DNA of 64,000 bases. It comes from Sinorhizobium meliloti 4H41 (GTDB lineage Bacteria > Pseudomonadota > Alphaproteobacteria > Rhizobiales > Rhizobiaceae). The stretch is taken from contig NZ_AQWP01000005.1 in assembly GCF_000375585.1 (NCBI RefSeq), forward strand, positions 248,001 to 312,000, in the 5' to 3' direction. The position numbers were made by a program, and so were the translations under genes. This document shows, piece by piece, positions 47,982 to 56,980 of the stretch. Under the pieces are notes generated by a model. That model ran no database searches. It worked only from the letters and a program-made list of their open reading frames with translations, and was not told the origin of the DNA. The first letter of the stretch is position 1; each line of letters begins with the position of its first letter.

Positions 47982-50900
47982 TTATCCGGCTCGCGCCAGC
48001 ACGGCCTCGAACGTTTCCTCGAGCACGGCGATCAGGTGATCCGCGTCGCGCTTCGAAAAGATCATCGGCGGTCGCATTTTCAGGACGTTGTCATGTGGGC
48101 CCTCAGTGCCCATCAGCACGCCGCGCTGGCGGGCTCCGTTCGCGACGGCCCGGGCGATCTCCGTCGCCGGCGCCCTGGTTCTGCGGTCGCTGACGAGCTC
48201 GATGCCGAGGAACAGGCCGAGGCCGCGAACGTCGCCGATGACCTCGTAGCGCTCCTGCATGGTCCGGAAGGCGGCGAGAAGATGATTGCCGATATCGAGC
48301 GCATTGCGGCGCAGGTCCTCGCCTTCGATGACGTCGAGCACCGCGAGACCGACGGCGCAGGACACCGGGTTGCCGCCGAAGGTGTTGAAATACTCCATGC
48401 CGTTGTCGAACGAGGCCGCGATCTCACGCGTCGTGACGACTGCGGCGAGTGGATGACCATTGCCGATCGGCTTGCCCATGGTGACGATATCAGGAACGAC
48501 GCCTTGCGTCTCGAAGGCCCACCAATGGCTGCCGACCCGGCCGAAGCCGACCTGCACCTCGTCGGCGATGCAGACGCCGCCGGCCTCCCTGATCATGCGG
48601 TAGACCTCGTTGAGGTAGCCATCCGGCAGAAACACCTGGCCTGCGACGCTCGGAATGGATTCGGCGAGGAAGAAACCCGGCGCTTCGTCTCGGGCGCGCA
48701 TCGCCGCGATCAGCTCGGCCACGTCTTCGGCGAAGCGCCTGCCGTGTTCCTCCGGCGGCCAGGCGGCCGGCGCGTGGTAACTGTCCGGAACGGCCGCCAC
48801 GTGAACATGCGGCTTCTGGCCCTTTCCGCCCTTGCGGCGGAACTTGTATGCGCTGAGATCGATCAGCTCCTGCGTCGTACCGTGATAGGCCCAGTCCAAC
48901 ACGACGGCGTTTTCCTTGCCCGTATGCGCCCGCATCAGGCGCAGGGCGAGACCGTTGGCTTCGGAGCCGCTGTTGGCGAAGGCGGCGACGGCGAGTTCCT
49001 TCGGCATCGTGGCCGTCAGCCGCTCGGCATAGGCGACGATGTTGTCGTGCAGGTAGCGCGTGTTGGTGTTGAGCGTCCCTGCCTGCCGGGCCAATGCGTC
49101 CACCACGGCCGGATGGGCGTGGCCGATGTGGCAGACATTGTTGAAGCAGTCGAGATAGGCGCGGCCGCGATCGTCGATCAGCCAGACGCCTTCGCCGCGC
49201 ACGAACTTGATCGGCTTCTCGTAGGAGATCGACAGGTTCGGCAGCAGCAGCTCTTTCCGTTGCCTGATGATGTCCTCGTGGGGGCGGCCGCTCCGGTCGT
49301 AGAATTCCGGCGCGATGCCGGCAAATGTGCTCGCGTCGGGGAAGAGCTCCGCCCAGACGTCGAGGTAGCGCTCCTCGCCGACGCCGGGGATGTCCGTCGC
49401 TGCGAGACTTGTGTCGGTGGAGATCTGCAGATGCAGATGCGGCGCCCAGCCGCCGTTTTCTTCCGGAGCGCCCATTTCACCGACAAGCGCGCCGGCCTCC
49501 AGCCGGTCGCCGGCCTTCAGCCGGCTGACGGCCTCATGGGCAAGATGGCCCCATAGCGTCAGGAAAGGCGGGCAGCCGTCCGGTTCATGGCGCAGAGCGA
49601 TAAGGCAACCGTATCCGAGCGGATCCTTCTCGATCTCGACGCTCGCGACGGTGGCTGCAAGCGGCGTATGGACCTTGGTGCCCGCCGCCATGAAGAGATC
49701 AAGACCCAGATGGCGCGTGCGGCGCGTCTCTTCGATCATGCGGGAGACGAACATCTCGCCCGAATAGACGGTGCGGGCCTCACCCCAGGGGCCGATGCCG
49801 AGCTCGACGCCGGCCCTGCGGCATTGCTCTTCCCAGACCGATTGCGCGTCATGCGGCCGGCCGGCCGCCGAACTGACGGTCATCGGATGCGCCGGATCGC
49901 CGTAGGGGACGAGAGCGGCCGGATAAGCCGCGGCTGGACGATCGAGAAGCGGCAGGAGGCTCTTGCGATTTCCGACGATCCAGGAGGCGACGGCGCGGGC
50001 TCCGGCTACTGTCTCGAAACCGCAGGCCTTTCTCAGGATCGCCGTTGAGAAACGCGGGTTCATCGCATCGAGTTTGCGCAGCAGCGCCCAGGCCGGCCTT
50101 TCGCTGATCGCGAGATAAGGGTTGTCGGCGGTGTGCGCCCGGCGTGATGCAGAGATCGTCACCGAGGTGACCAGCCGCATGGCGATCAGGTCGAAGAGGA
50201 GATCGACTTCTTCTTCGAGGAGCGGGTATTCGGCATGGTAGCCGTTGGCGATCGCAGCCGCAGCGCCGATCGGATCGGGGTGGTCGAGGCCGGCATAGGC
50301 GGCGGCGATCGCGACTTCGGCGATGACGGGCGCGTAGAGGGCGTCGCCAAAGTCGATGATGCCGGAAATGCGGTCGTGGTCGTCTTCGTCGATGAGGACG
50401 TTCCAGTCGTTTGCGTCGTTATGGATGACGGCGGAGCGCAGCATCGGGAGCCGCGGGGCGACCCGCTCGTCGAAGCGGTCGAGAAAGCGCTGGAGAAGAG
50501 CACGATCCTGGAGATCGGCCACATATGCGAGCCGTCCGGCAGAACGTCCGGCATTGCGGATGTCCCAGTCGAGATCGCGCAGTGCGCCCGGATGCATGAA
50601 GCCTTTGAGCGAGGCGTCGAAGCGGCCGAGCATCCGGCCGAGGGAGTGAAGTGCTCCATCGCTCCGATCGGACTGTGCGAGCGGAGTTCCCGGAACCCAG
50701 GTGACCAGCCGCAATCGATGGACGGTCCCGCGCCTCGTGGTCGTCGCGAGGTTCTCGCCGGACAGAGTCGGTTGCAAATGCGGAACCGGCAGGTCTCCTG
50801 CATTTTCGCCGGCGTGCTTCAGCAGCGCTGTCTGGAAGTCGCTTTCGATTTCCGGTTCGGCGCCGTTGACGATCTTCAGAATGTAGCAGCGGCCATCACG

Positions 50901-51035
50901 GGTATTGACCTTGAAGTTCTGGTCCCGCTCGCTGTCCAGCGGCTGAAGTGACCCATCCAGGCCGAAGTGCTGCGCGAGGAGGGCTTGCGCTTCCTCGATC
51001 GTGAAATCCGGCGTCGTTTTCAGCATGTCGTTCAT
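47982..51035 (-). CDS. Trimodular kinase - M23 peptidase-like - class III aminotransferase/phospho-lyase
   Basis: The protein has 1017 residues. The N-terminal APH/hydroxylysine-kinase-like domain (about 10-340) has catalytic HND (205-207) and IIDFGDA. A middle M23/LytM module (about 425-560) has both metal motifs, HLGLD (HxxxD, near 441) and HLHLQI (HxH, near 533). The C-terminal class III PLP domain (about 590-1017) has ANSGSEANG and the Schiff-base lysine (about Lys855 in [11 protein letters not shown]). It has no signal peptide, so the M23 module is in the cytoplasm. I infer phosphorylation then elimination of an amino alcohol by analogy with hydroxylysine kinase/PHYKPL. The ATG at 51035 begins the ordered sequence; the next Met is three codons on. 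Confidence 0.88.
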   Translation of the reverse strand: MNDMLKTTPDFTIEEAQALLAQHFGLDGSLQPLDSERDQNFKVNTRDGRCYILKIVNGAEPEIESDFQTALLKHAGENAGDLPVPHLQPTLSGENLATTTRRGTVHRLRLVTWVPGTPLAQSDRSDGALHSLGRMLGRFDASLKGFMHPGALRDLDWDIRNAGRSAGRLAYVADLQDRALLQRFLDRFDERVAPRLPMLRSAVIHNDANDWNVLIDEDDHDRISGIIDFGDALYAPVIAEVAIAAAYAGLDHPDPIGAAAAIANGYHAEYPLLEEEVDLLFDLIAMRLVTSVTISASRRAHTADNPYLAISERPAWALLRKLDAMNPRFSTAILRKACGFETVAGARAVASWIVGNRKSLLPLLDRPAAAYPAALVPYGDPAHPMTVSSAAGRPHDAQSVWEEQCRRAGVELGIGPWGEARTVYSGEMFVSRMIEETRRTRHLGLDLFMAAGTKVHTPLAATVASVEIEKDPLGYGCLIALRHEPDGCPPFLTLWGHLAHEAVSRLKAGDRLEAGALVGEMGAPEENGGWAPHLHLQISTDTSLAATDIPGVGEERYLDVWAELFPDASTFAGIAPEFYDRSGRPHEDIIRQRKELLLPNLSISYEKPIKFVRGEGVWLIDDRGRAYLDCFNNVCHIGHAHPAVVDALARQAGTLNTNTRYLHDNIVAYAERLTATMPKELAVAAFANSGSEANGLALRLMRAHTGKENAVVLDWAYHGTTQELIDLSAYKFRRKGGKGQKPHVHVAAVPDSYHAPAAWPPEEHGRRFAEDVAELIAAMRARDEAPGFFLAESIPSVAGQVFLPDGYLNEVYRMIREAGGVCIADEVQVGFGRVGSHWWAFETQGVVPDIVTMGKPIGNGHPLAAVVTTREIAASFDNGMEYFNTFGGNPVSCAVGLAVLDVIEGEDLRRNALDIGNHLLAAFRTMQERYEVIGDVRGLGLFLGIELVSDRRTRAPATEIARAVANGARQRGVLMGTEGPHDNVLKMRPPMIFSKRDADHLIAVLEETFEAVLARAG

Positions 51036-51115
51036 GGAGACCCCCGCTCTTGTCACGAGAGTTGCACGCCCGTTCGGCATGTGCATCCGGCATTTCGCCG
51101 GTTGCACCGGCACTT

Positions 51116-51128
51116 TGGTTATTATAAC
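51116..51128. promoter_or_regulatory. Perfect palindrome between the trimodular gene and the Lrp/AsnC gene
   Basis: GGTTATTATAACC is a 13-bp perfect palindrome with a central T, located in the divergent gap (51036-51195). Lrp/AsnC proteins bind short AT-rich inverted repeats, so it is a good candidate operator for both genes. It also resembles the -10 region of a promoter. Confidence 0.55.
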
Positions 51129-51195
51129 CGTCATCTTGCCGGCGCTACTCGACAGCCGCCCGGCAGTCCCTCTGGCCGGCCGCAGGAGGCAGGAT

Positions 51196-51621
51196 ATCGA
51201 CGCGACAGACCGAACGATCCTCAGCATACTGAGCCGCGAGGCGCGTATTCCCATGAAGTCGCTTGCCGGGCGTATCGGATTGTCGCGCAGCGCGACGGCC
51301 GAGCGTGTCGCGCGGCTGGAGAAGGCCGGCGTCATTCGCGGCTATCGCGCCGACATCGGCCAGCTGGAGGAGGGGGAGATCGAGGCTTTCCTGCTGGTGA
51401 CGCTGAAGCGGACGCCCTCGCTCGGCGTGCTCGATCGGCTAGCCGGGTTTTCCTCCGTCAGACGCGTTTTCTCGGTCAGCGGTCAGCTTGATCTCATCGT
51501 GGAAGTGAAGGTCGCTTCGATCAACGCGCTGAACGAGCTGCGCAACGAAGTCGCGCAGCTCGACAATGTCGAGGATCTGACGACCTCGATCGTGCTGCGC
51601 CGCGATATCGAACGAAGCTGA
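51196..51621 (+). CDS. Lrp/AsnC-family regulator with unusual start
   Basis: The protein is about 141 residues from the ordered N-terminus DATDRTILSIL. The AsnC helix-turn-helix is at about 5-60 (LAGRIGLSRSATAERVARLEKAGVI), with a RAM ligand-binding domain after it. A perfect AGGAGG (51184-51189) stands 6 nt before ATC GAC GCG ACA GAC, where relatives have ATG. Start is therefore either ATC or an upstream TTG (51136, 51115) or ATG (51082), which would translate the palindrome at 51116. It is divergent from the trimodular gene and probably regulates it. Confidence 0.82.
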   Translation: MDATDRTILSILSREARIPMKSLAGRIGLSRSATAERVARLEKAGVIRGYRADIGQLEEGEIEAFLLVTLKRTPSLGVLDRLAGFSSVRRVFSVSGQLDLIVEVKVASINALNELRNEVAQLDNVEDLTTSIVLRRDIERS

Positions 51622-51673
51622 GCGGCTACGCTCTCCGGGCGGAAAACCGTCCGACACATTTCCTGGAAGTGTC

Positions 51674-52615
51674 CTAACCCTCGCTCAGCATCTCAACCTC
51701 GCCGATCGTACGCCCGATGAGGCTTCGGCGGACGCGGCCGACGTCGCGCATCGGCGGCTCGCCGAAATGGCGGGCATATTCGCGGCTGAACTGGGACTGG
51801 CTCTCATACCCGACCTTGTGGCCGGCATCGCCGGCATCGAGACGCTCCTCGAGCATCAGCCGCCTTGCCTCCTGCAGGCGCAGTTGCTTCTGGTACTGCA
51901 GCGGGCTCATCGCCGTGATCGCCTTGAAATGGTGATGAAGCGAGGAGACGCTCATGCTGACGCGGCTTGCGAGGTCGTCGATGCGCAAGGGGCGGGAATA
52001 ATGTTCCTTCAGCCAGGACACCGCGCGGCCGATCTGGTGCGGCTGGCTCTCCGTGGTCGCCATCTGGCGGAGCCTGGCGCCGTGCGGTCCGAGCAGCAGG
52101 CGATAAAGCAGTTCCTGCTCGATCAGCGGCAGCAGCACCGCGATGTCATCCGGTCTGTCGAGGAGCCGCAGCAGCCGAAGCGCCGTGTCCTCAAGATCGG
52201 GTGTGAGCTTGCTGACCGTCATGCCGCGCGGCGAACCCGGAGCTTTCGCCGCCTCCGGGCCGATTGCGTCGAGGAGCGCCGGAAGCCTCGTCGTATCGAT
52301 CTGGAAGGCCATGCTGAGATAGGGCTCCTCGGGCGAGGCGAGCGATATCTGAGAGAGAACCGGCAGGTCGATGGAGGTCAAAAGGTAGTCCGAGGCGCCG
52401 TAGACGAGGGTTTCTTCGCCGAGCACGACGCGTTTGGCCCCCTGGACGATGATCGCCAGGCTCGGCTTGTAGGCGGCGCAATTCGGCTTCGCGGAGACGG
52501 AATGCCGGTGAACGCTCAGCCCTGGTATAATCGTTGGGTAATCGCCGTCCTCTCCGGCGATCCGGGCAATGATGTCGATCATTTCCTGACGCGGCATGCG
52601 CTGTGATTCTGTCAT
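51674..52615 (-). CDS. AraC-family transcriptional regulator
   Basis: The 313-residue protein has an AraC-type N-terminal domain (about 20-180, with PSLAIIVQGAKRVVLGEET) and two C-terminal helix-turn-helix motifs (about 200-300, IDDLASRVSMSVSSLHHHFKAIT and HKVGYESQSQFSREYARHFG). It resembles the YqhC type, which controls an adjacent divergent alcohol dehydrogenase. Here the alcohol dehydrogenase gene lies 252 bp away and divergent, consistent with aldehyde or quinone stress sensing (inference). Confidence 0.88.
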   Translation of the reverse strand: MTESQRMPRQEMIDIIARIAGEDGDYPTIIPGLSVHRHSVSAKPNCAAYKPSLAIIVQGAKRVVLGEETLVYGASDYLLTSIDLPVLSQISLASPEEPYLSMAFQIDTTRLPALLDAIGPEAAKAPGSPRGMTVSKLTPDLEDTALRLLRLLDRPDDIAVLLPLIEQELLYRLLLGPHGARLRQMATTESQPHQIGRAVSWLKEHYSRPLRIDDLASRVSMSVSSLHHHFKAITAMSPLQYQKQLRLQEARRLMLEERLDAGDAGHKVGYESQSQFSREYARHFGEPPMRDVGRVRRSLIGRTIGEVEMLSEG

Positions 52616-52811
52616 CTTCGGTGGACTTTCCAATAGCTTAGATCCGTGCGGAGACAGGGGGTCAGATAGGTTGTCGGTGCTATCCCGCCAGCTGCCTTCG
52701 GCGATTCTCGCAGAATCGTGCAAAAGTTTTGCAGGATCGCACTAACGCAATCGCCTTGTGAGGCAGCATAGTCCGCCCTGCCGCCTGCGGTCCATAGGCC
52801 GATGGGCGCGC

Positions 52812-52856
52812 TACTCCCAGACATGCCACTCACAGACATGCCACTCCCAGACATGA
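52812..52856 (+). repeat. Short tandem direct repeat upstream of the alcohol dehydrogenase
   Basis: Three near-identical units of about 15 bp (core CCAGACATGCCACTC, one with A for C) run from 52812 to 52856, just before the dehydrogenase ATG at 52868. Each unit contains an in-frame ATG, so the repeat could alter start choice or simply be a regulator-binding array. Confidence 0.6.
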
Positions 52857-52867
52857 AGGACAGACCC

Positions 52868-53911
52868 ATGGCCATTGCAAGAGGATATGCGGCGACCGAC
52901 GCGTCGAAGCCGCTCGCACCCTTCACCTTCGAGCGTCGCGAACCGCGCGACGACGACGTGGTGATCGACATCAAATATTGCGGCGTCTGCCATTCCGATA
53001 TCCACCAGGCGCGCGACGAATGGGGCAATTCGACCTTCCCCATGGTACCCGGCCACGAAATCGTCGGCATCGTCAGGGCGGTCGGCTCCAAGGTCACCAG
53101 GTTCAAGATCGGCGATCGGGTGGGCGTCGGCTGCTTCGTCGACTCCTGCACGACCTGCGCCAAGCGCGACCTCGATCTGGAGCAATATCTGCCCGGCCTG
53201 GTGGTGACCTACAACGGCGTCGAGGCAGATGGAACACCGACCCAAGGCGGCTATTCCGACCATATCGTCGTCAAGGAAGGCTATGTACTCTCCATCCCGG
53301 ACAACCTTCCGCTCGACGCTGCCGCACCGCTGCTTTGCGCCGGCATCACGCTCTACTCGCCGCTGCGTCACTGGAAGGCCGGCCCCGGCAAGAAGGTGGC
53401 GATCGTCGGCTTGGGCGGTCTCGGCCATATGGGCGTGAAGCTCGCCCATGCGATGGGCGCGGAGGTTACGGTGCTCAGCCAGACGCTTTCGAAGAAAGAG
53501 GACGGGCTTAAGCTCGGGGCGGATCACTACTACGCGACGAAGGATCCGGAGACATTCACAAAGCTCGCCGGCAGCTTCGACCTGATCATCTGCACGGTCG
53601 CGGCCGAAATCGACTGGAACGCCTATCTCAACCTCCTGAAGGTCGATGGCGATCTGGTGCTCGTCGGCATTCCGGAGAATCCGGTGCCGGTCCATGCCTT
53701 CTCGCTGGTGCCGGCACGGCGCAGCATTTCCGGCTCCATGATCGGTTCTATCAAGGAGACGCAGGAAATGCTCGATTTCTGCGGCGAGCACGGCATCGTT
53801 TCGGAGATCGAGACGATCCGCATGGAGCAGATCAACGAGGCCTATGAGCGGGTGGTGAGAAGCGACGTGCGCTACCGCTTCGTGATCGACATGGAATCGA
53901 TCAAGGCGTGA
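52868..53911 (+). CDS. NAD(P)-dependent medium-chain alcohol/aldehyde dehydrogenase with incomplete structural zinc site
   Basis: The 347-residue MDR protein of the YahK/cinnamyl-alcohol type has the catalytic zinc region [16 protein letters not shown] (Cys near 37) and GHEIVG, and the nucleotide-binding GLGGLGHMG (about 181-189). The structural zinc lobe, normally four Cys, reads [19 protein letters not shown] (about 91-109): only two Cys remain. The start at 52868 follows AAGGA. Several in-frame ATGs upstream fall in the direct repeat. It is divergent from the AraC regulator. Confidence 0.9.
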   Translation: MAIARGYAATDASKPLAPFTFERREPRDDDVVIDIKYCGVCHSDIHQARDEWGNSTFPMVPGHEIVGIVRAVGSKVTRFKIGDRVGVGCFVDSCTTCAKRDLDLEQYLPGLVVTYNGVEADGTPTQGGYSDHIVVKEGYVLSIPDNLPLDAAAPLLCAGITLYSPLRHWKAGPGKKVAIVGLGGLGHMGVKLAHAMGAEVTVLSQTLSKKEDGLKLGADHYYATKDPETFTKLAGSFDLIICTVAAEIDWNAYLNLLKVDGDLVLVGIPENPVPVHAFSLVPARRSISGSMIGSIKETQEMLDFCGEHGIVSEIETIRMEQINEAYERVVRSDVRYRFVIDMESIKA

Positions 53912-53966
53912 TCGATTCCGATAGGTGATTGCGGGCGGAAACCGCACACTTCTTAATCCCGCTCTG
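53912..53966. repeat. RIME1-like repeat between convergent genes
   Basis: CGATTCCGATAGGTGATTGCGGGCGGAAACCGCACAC with ATCCCGCTC matches the elements at 28720-28775 and 33749-33797. It fills the gap between the dehydrogenase and the convergent AsnC-type gene. Confidence 0.5.
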
Positions 53967-53984
53967 ACGGGCCGCTGCCGCTAC

Positions 53985-54449
53985 TCAAAGCAGCGGCAGC
54001 GGCCCGTCATTCTTGATCTCTTCCATCACCGCATAGGTCCGGGTTTCCTTGACGCCCGGGAGCGTCCAAAGCACCTGGCCGAGGAAGTTGCGGTAGGCGG
54101 CCATGTCCTCGAAGCGGGTCTTGACGAGATAGTCGAAGCCGCCCGCGACCATGTGGCATTCGAGCACAGCGGGCGCCTGCTTTATGGCGGCCGCGAACTG
54201 GTCGAAGACTTCCGGCGTCGTCTTGTCGAGCATCACTTCGATGAAGACCAACAGCCCGAAGCCGAGCTTGTGCGGGTCGAGACGCGCACCGAAGCCGGAG
54301 ACGTAACCTTCCTTCAGCAGCCGCCTCAGGCGTTCGCTGGTCGCCGTCGGGGAAAGCCCGATCCGGTCCGCCAGCTCCAGATTGGTAATCCGCCCGTCCG
54401 CCTGCAGGATATTGAGGATTCTCCGGTCCGTCTTGTCGATCTGGTGCAT
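53985..54449 (-). CDS. Lrp/AsnC-family transcriptional regulator
   Basis: The 154-residue protein has the helix-turn-helix segment TNLELADRIGLSPTATSERLRRLLKEGYV (about 20-50) and a RAM domain (about 65-145, FDYLVKTRFEDMAAYRNFL). It is a feast/famine-type regulator that usually senses an amino acid. It follows the M20 amidohydrolase gene on the same strand after 23 bp, so it is probably in the same transcript and may respond to the amino acid the enzyme releases (inference). It is not the same protein as the AsnC-type regulator at 51196. Confidence 0.92.
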   Translation of the reverse strand: MHQIDKTDRRILNILQADGRITNLELADRIGLSPTATSERLRRLLKEGYVSGFGARLDPHKLGFGLLVFIEVMLDKTTPEVFDQFAAAIKQAPAVLECHMVAGGFDYLVKTRFEDMAAYRNFLGQVLWTLPGVKETRTYAVMEEIKNDGPLPLL

Positions 54450-54472
54450 GGTCGCCTCCCGCTTTCCGTGCC

Positions 54473-55636
54473 TCAGGCGGCAAGCCGTGTTTCGGCGAGC
54501 TTCACCCAATAGGAAATTCCGTGCGGAATGGCTTCGTCGTTGAAGTCGTAAGCCGGGTGATGCAGTCCCGCCGTATCGCCATTGCCGATGAAGACGAAGG
54601 CGCCCGGCCGGGCCAGCAGCATGTAGGAAAAGTCCTCGCCGCCCATCATCGGGTCGAGCGCTGCGTTGACGTTGCCTTCGCCGGCGACGGTGGCGGCGAC
54701 TGCGAGCGCGTGACCGGTCTCGGCGGCGTGGTTTACGGTCACGGGATAGTTGCGGCCGTACCAGACGTCGACGGTGGCGCCGTAGGCACCGGCGATGTTG
54801 TCGGCGATCTGGCGGATCCGGGCTTCGCCGGTGTCGCGCACTTCCGGCGTCAGCGCGCGCACGGTGCCGGCGAGTACGGCCTGTTCGGGGATGACATTGT
54901 GGGCGAAGCCGGCATTGAACTTGGTGACGGAGACGACGATGGAGGCAAGCGGATCGACGGTGCGCGAGGCGATCGTCTGCAGCGCGTTGACGATCTGGGC
55001 GCCGATGGCGATCGGGTCGATCGTCTTGTGCGGCTGAGCGGCGTGGCCGCCGCGGCCCTTGACGGTAATGGTGAACTCGTCGGTCGAGGCCATGATCGGG
55101 CCGGCGCGGCTGCCGAAGTGGCCGACCGGCATCCCCGGCATGTTGTGCATGCCGTAGACCTCTTCGATCGCGAAGCGCTCCATCATGCCGTCCTTCACCA
55201 TCTCGTTGCCGCCGCCGCCGCCTTCCTCCGCCGGCTGGAAGATCACCGCGACATTGCCGGCGAAGTTACGCGTTTCGGCAAGATACTTCGCCGCGCCGAG
55301 CAGCATGGCCGTATGGCCGTCATGGCCGCAGGCATGCATCTTGCCGGGGGCCGTCGAGGACCAGGACCTGCCGCTTGCTTCGGTGATCGGCAGGGCGTCC
55401 ATGTCGGCCCTGAGCCCGACGGTGCGGCCCGGGCCGCGATTGCCGCGGATGAGGCCGACGACCCCGGTCCGGCCGAGGCCGGTCACGATTTCGTCAACGC
55501 CGAAATCCCTCAGTTTTCTTTCGACGAAGGCTGCCGTATTTTCCACCGCGAACAGGAGCTCCGGGTTCTGGTGCAGATGGCGCCGCCATTCGGTCACTTC
55601 GTTCTTGAGCTCGGCGGCACGGTTTAGAATCGGCAT
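54473..55636 (-). CDS. M20 family amidohydrolase (hippurate hydrolase/N-acyl amino-acid hydrolase type)
   Basis: The 387-residue zinc hydrolase of the M20D class has WRRHLHQNPELLF at the N-terminus and the metal-binding HACGHDGHTAML (about 98-109). PAEEGGGGG carries the catalytic Glu pair (about 134-136), and GGEDFSYML is near the C-terminus. It cleaves N-acyl amino acids or indole-acetyl amino-acid conjugates; the precise substrate is not visible. The ATG at 55636 follows GGAACGA. It precedes an AsnC-type regulator. Confidence 0.92.
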   Translation of the reverse strand: MPILNRAAELKNEVTEWRRHLHQNPELLFAVENTAAFVERKLRDFGVDEIVTGLGRTGVVGLIRGNRGPGRTVGLRADMDALPITEASGRSWSSTAPGKMHACGHDGHTAMLLGAAKYLAETRNFAGNVAVIFQPAEEGGGGGNEMVKDGMMERFAIEEVYGMHNMPGMPVGHFGSRAGPIMASTDEFTITVKGRGGHAAQPHKTIDPIAIGAQIVNALQTIASRTVDPLASIVVSVTKFNAGFAHNVIPEQAVLAGTVRALTPEVRDTGEARIRQIADNIAGAYGATVDVWYGRNYPVTVNHAAETGHALAVAATVAGEGNVNAALDPMMGGEDFSYMLLARPGAFVFIGNGDTAGLHHPAYDFNDEAIPHGISYWVKLAETRLAA

Positions 55637-55837
55637 TGTTCGTTCCTGTCGGTCTGTTCGTTCACTTCGGTTCGACACGCGAGTCCCGACGCTTCAGCGT
55701 CGGCTGGAGTCTCGCCGCTGGAGTGTCCGGGCGGTGGATTGGCGCGAAGCCCGATGAATGGGCTTTGCCATCTCCTTGCCATATAGGCTAAATAGCGGGA
55801 CGATACGAGGCAACTCCGGAATTTCGAGGTTTGGATT

Positions 55838-56968
55838 GTGGCAATAGCACGATTCCCGTTGGGCGACAGATTGGGCAGGATAGGCATGCTTGCGGGAGCT
55901 TGCGCGGTCGTCCTGGCTGCGGCGCTGCCTGCATCGGCCAATCCGCGGCTGGTAATCGACGTCGATACGCTCAAGGTCTACGAGCATCAGGACATCTTCC
56001 AGAAATGGTATCCGGCGTCGCTGACCAAGCTCATGACGGCCTATACCACGTTCCGTGCCATCCAGGCGGGGCAGCTGACGTTGGAAAGCCCGGTGGTCAT
56101 GACGAAGAACGCCGCTTCGGAGCCGCCGAGCAAGATGTTCTACAAGCCCGGCCAGAAGATGACGCTCGACAGCGCGTTGAAGATGATGCTGATCAAGTCG
56201 GCGAACGACGTCGCCGTCGCGATCGCCGAGACGGTCGGCGGATCCGAACAGGCCTTCATCGAGAAGATGAACGCCGAGGCGCGCCGCATCGGCATGACCT
56301 CGTCGCATTTCATCAATCCCAACGGCCTGCCTGGCAAAGGGCAATATACGACCGCTCGGGACCTTGCGGTGCTCGCGCTTACGCTGAAGCGCGAATTCCC
56401 GCAATATGCTTCCTATTTCGCGCTGGAAGGCTTCACCACCGGCAAGAAGGACTATCCCAATTACAACATGCTGATAGGCCGTTTCGATGGCGCGGACGGC
56501 ATGAAGACGGGGTTCATTTGCGCCTCGGGCTTCAACCAGGTCTCCTCGGCGAGCCGCGGCGGCCGCAGGGTGGTTTCGGTCGTGCTCGGCGAAGACAGCC
56601 TTGCAGCGCGTGCCGACGAGTCGGCCAGGCTCCTGCAGATGGCTTTTACCACGGTGGGCACGGGCAAGCCCTCGCTTGCGGAGATCGTGCCGTATGGCGA
56701 AACCCGCGAGGTGGTTGCCGATATCAGCAAGGAAATCTGCTCGAAGCAGGCGGCGAAGGTGCGCAGCGAGGGGCGTGACGAGGCTGGCCGGCAGAAGCTG
56801 CTTTCACCCTATATCCACGAGATCGACCGCCCGCTGAAACTTGCCTTCGCCGGCCTCATACCCGGCAGCGACGACAAGACGGCAAAAGCCGGCAGCGATG
56901 CCACGGCACAGGGCGATGCGGTCGAGATCGCCAATGTGCCGATCCCGGTCCCGCGCCCGAGCTTCTGA
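55838..56968 (+). CDS. D-alanyl-D-alanine carboxypeptidase (penicillin-binding protein)
   Basis: The 376-residue exported protein has a signal peptide of about 1-34 (ending ASANPR). The S11 active-site motifs are SLTK (about residues 61-64), SAN (about 121-123) and KTG (about 222-224, in GMKTGFICASG). It trims the terminal D-Ala from peptidoglycan pentapeptides in the periplasm. It lacks a clear C-terminal amphipathic membrane anchor. GTG at 55838 is the best start. The GTPase gene begins 12 bp downstream, so they are likely co-transcribed. Confidence 0.92.
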   Translation: MAIARFPLGDRLGRIGMLAGACAVVLAAALPASANPRLVIDVDTLKVYEHQDIFQKWYPASLTKLMTAYTTFRAIQAGQLTLESPVVMTKNAASEPPSKMFYKPGQKMTLDSALKMMLIKSANDVAVAIAETVGGSEQAFIEKMNAEARRIGMTSSHFINPNGLPGKGQYTTARDLAVLALTLKREFPQYASYFALEGFTTGKKDYPNYNMLIGRFDGADGMKTGFICASGFNQVSSASRGGRRVVSVVLGEDSLAARADESARLLQMAFTTVGTGKPSLAEIVPYGETREVVADISKEICSKQAAKVRSEGRDEAGRQKLLSPYIHEIDRPLKLAFAGLIPGSDDKTAKAGSDATAQGDAVEIANVPIPVPRPSF

Positions 56969-56980
56969 ACGGAGTCTTTC

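Noticed and set aside
52812-52856. Possible CRISPR array
   Set aside because: Only three 15-bp units in direct contact, without spacers or cas genes.
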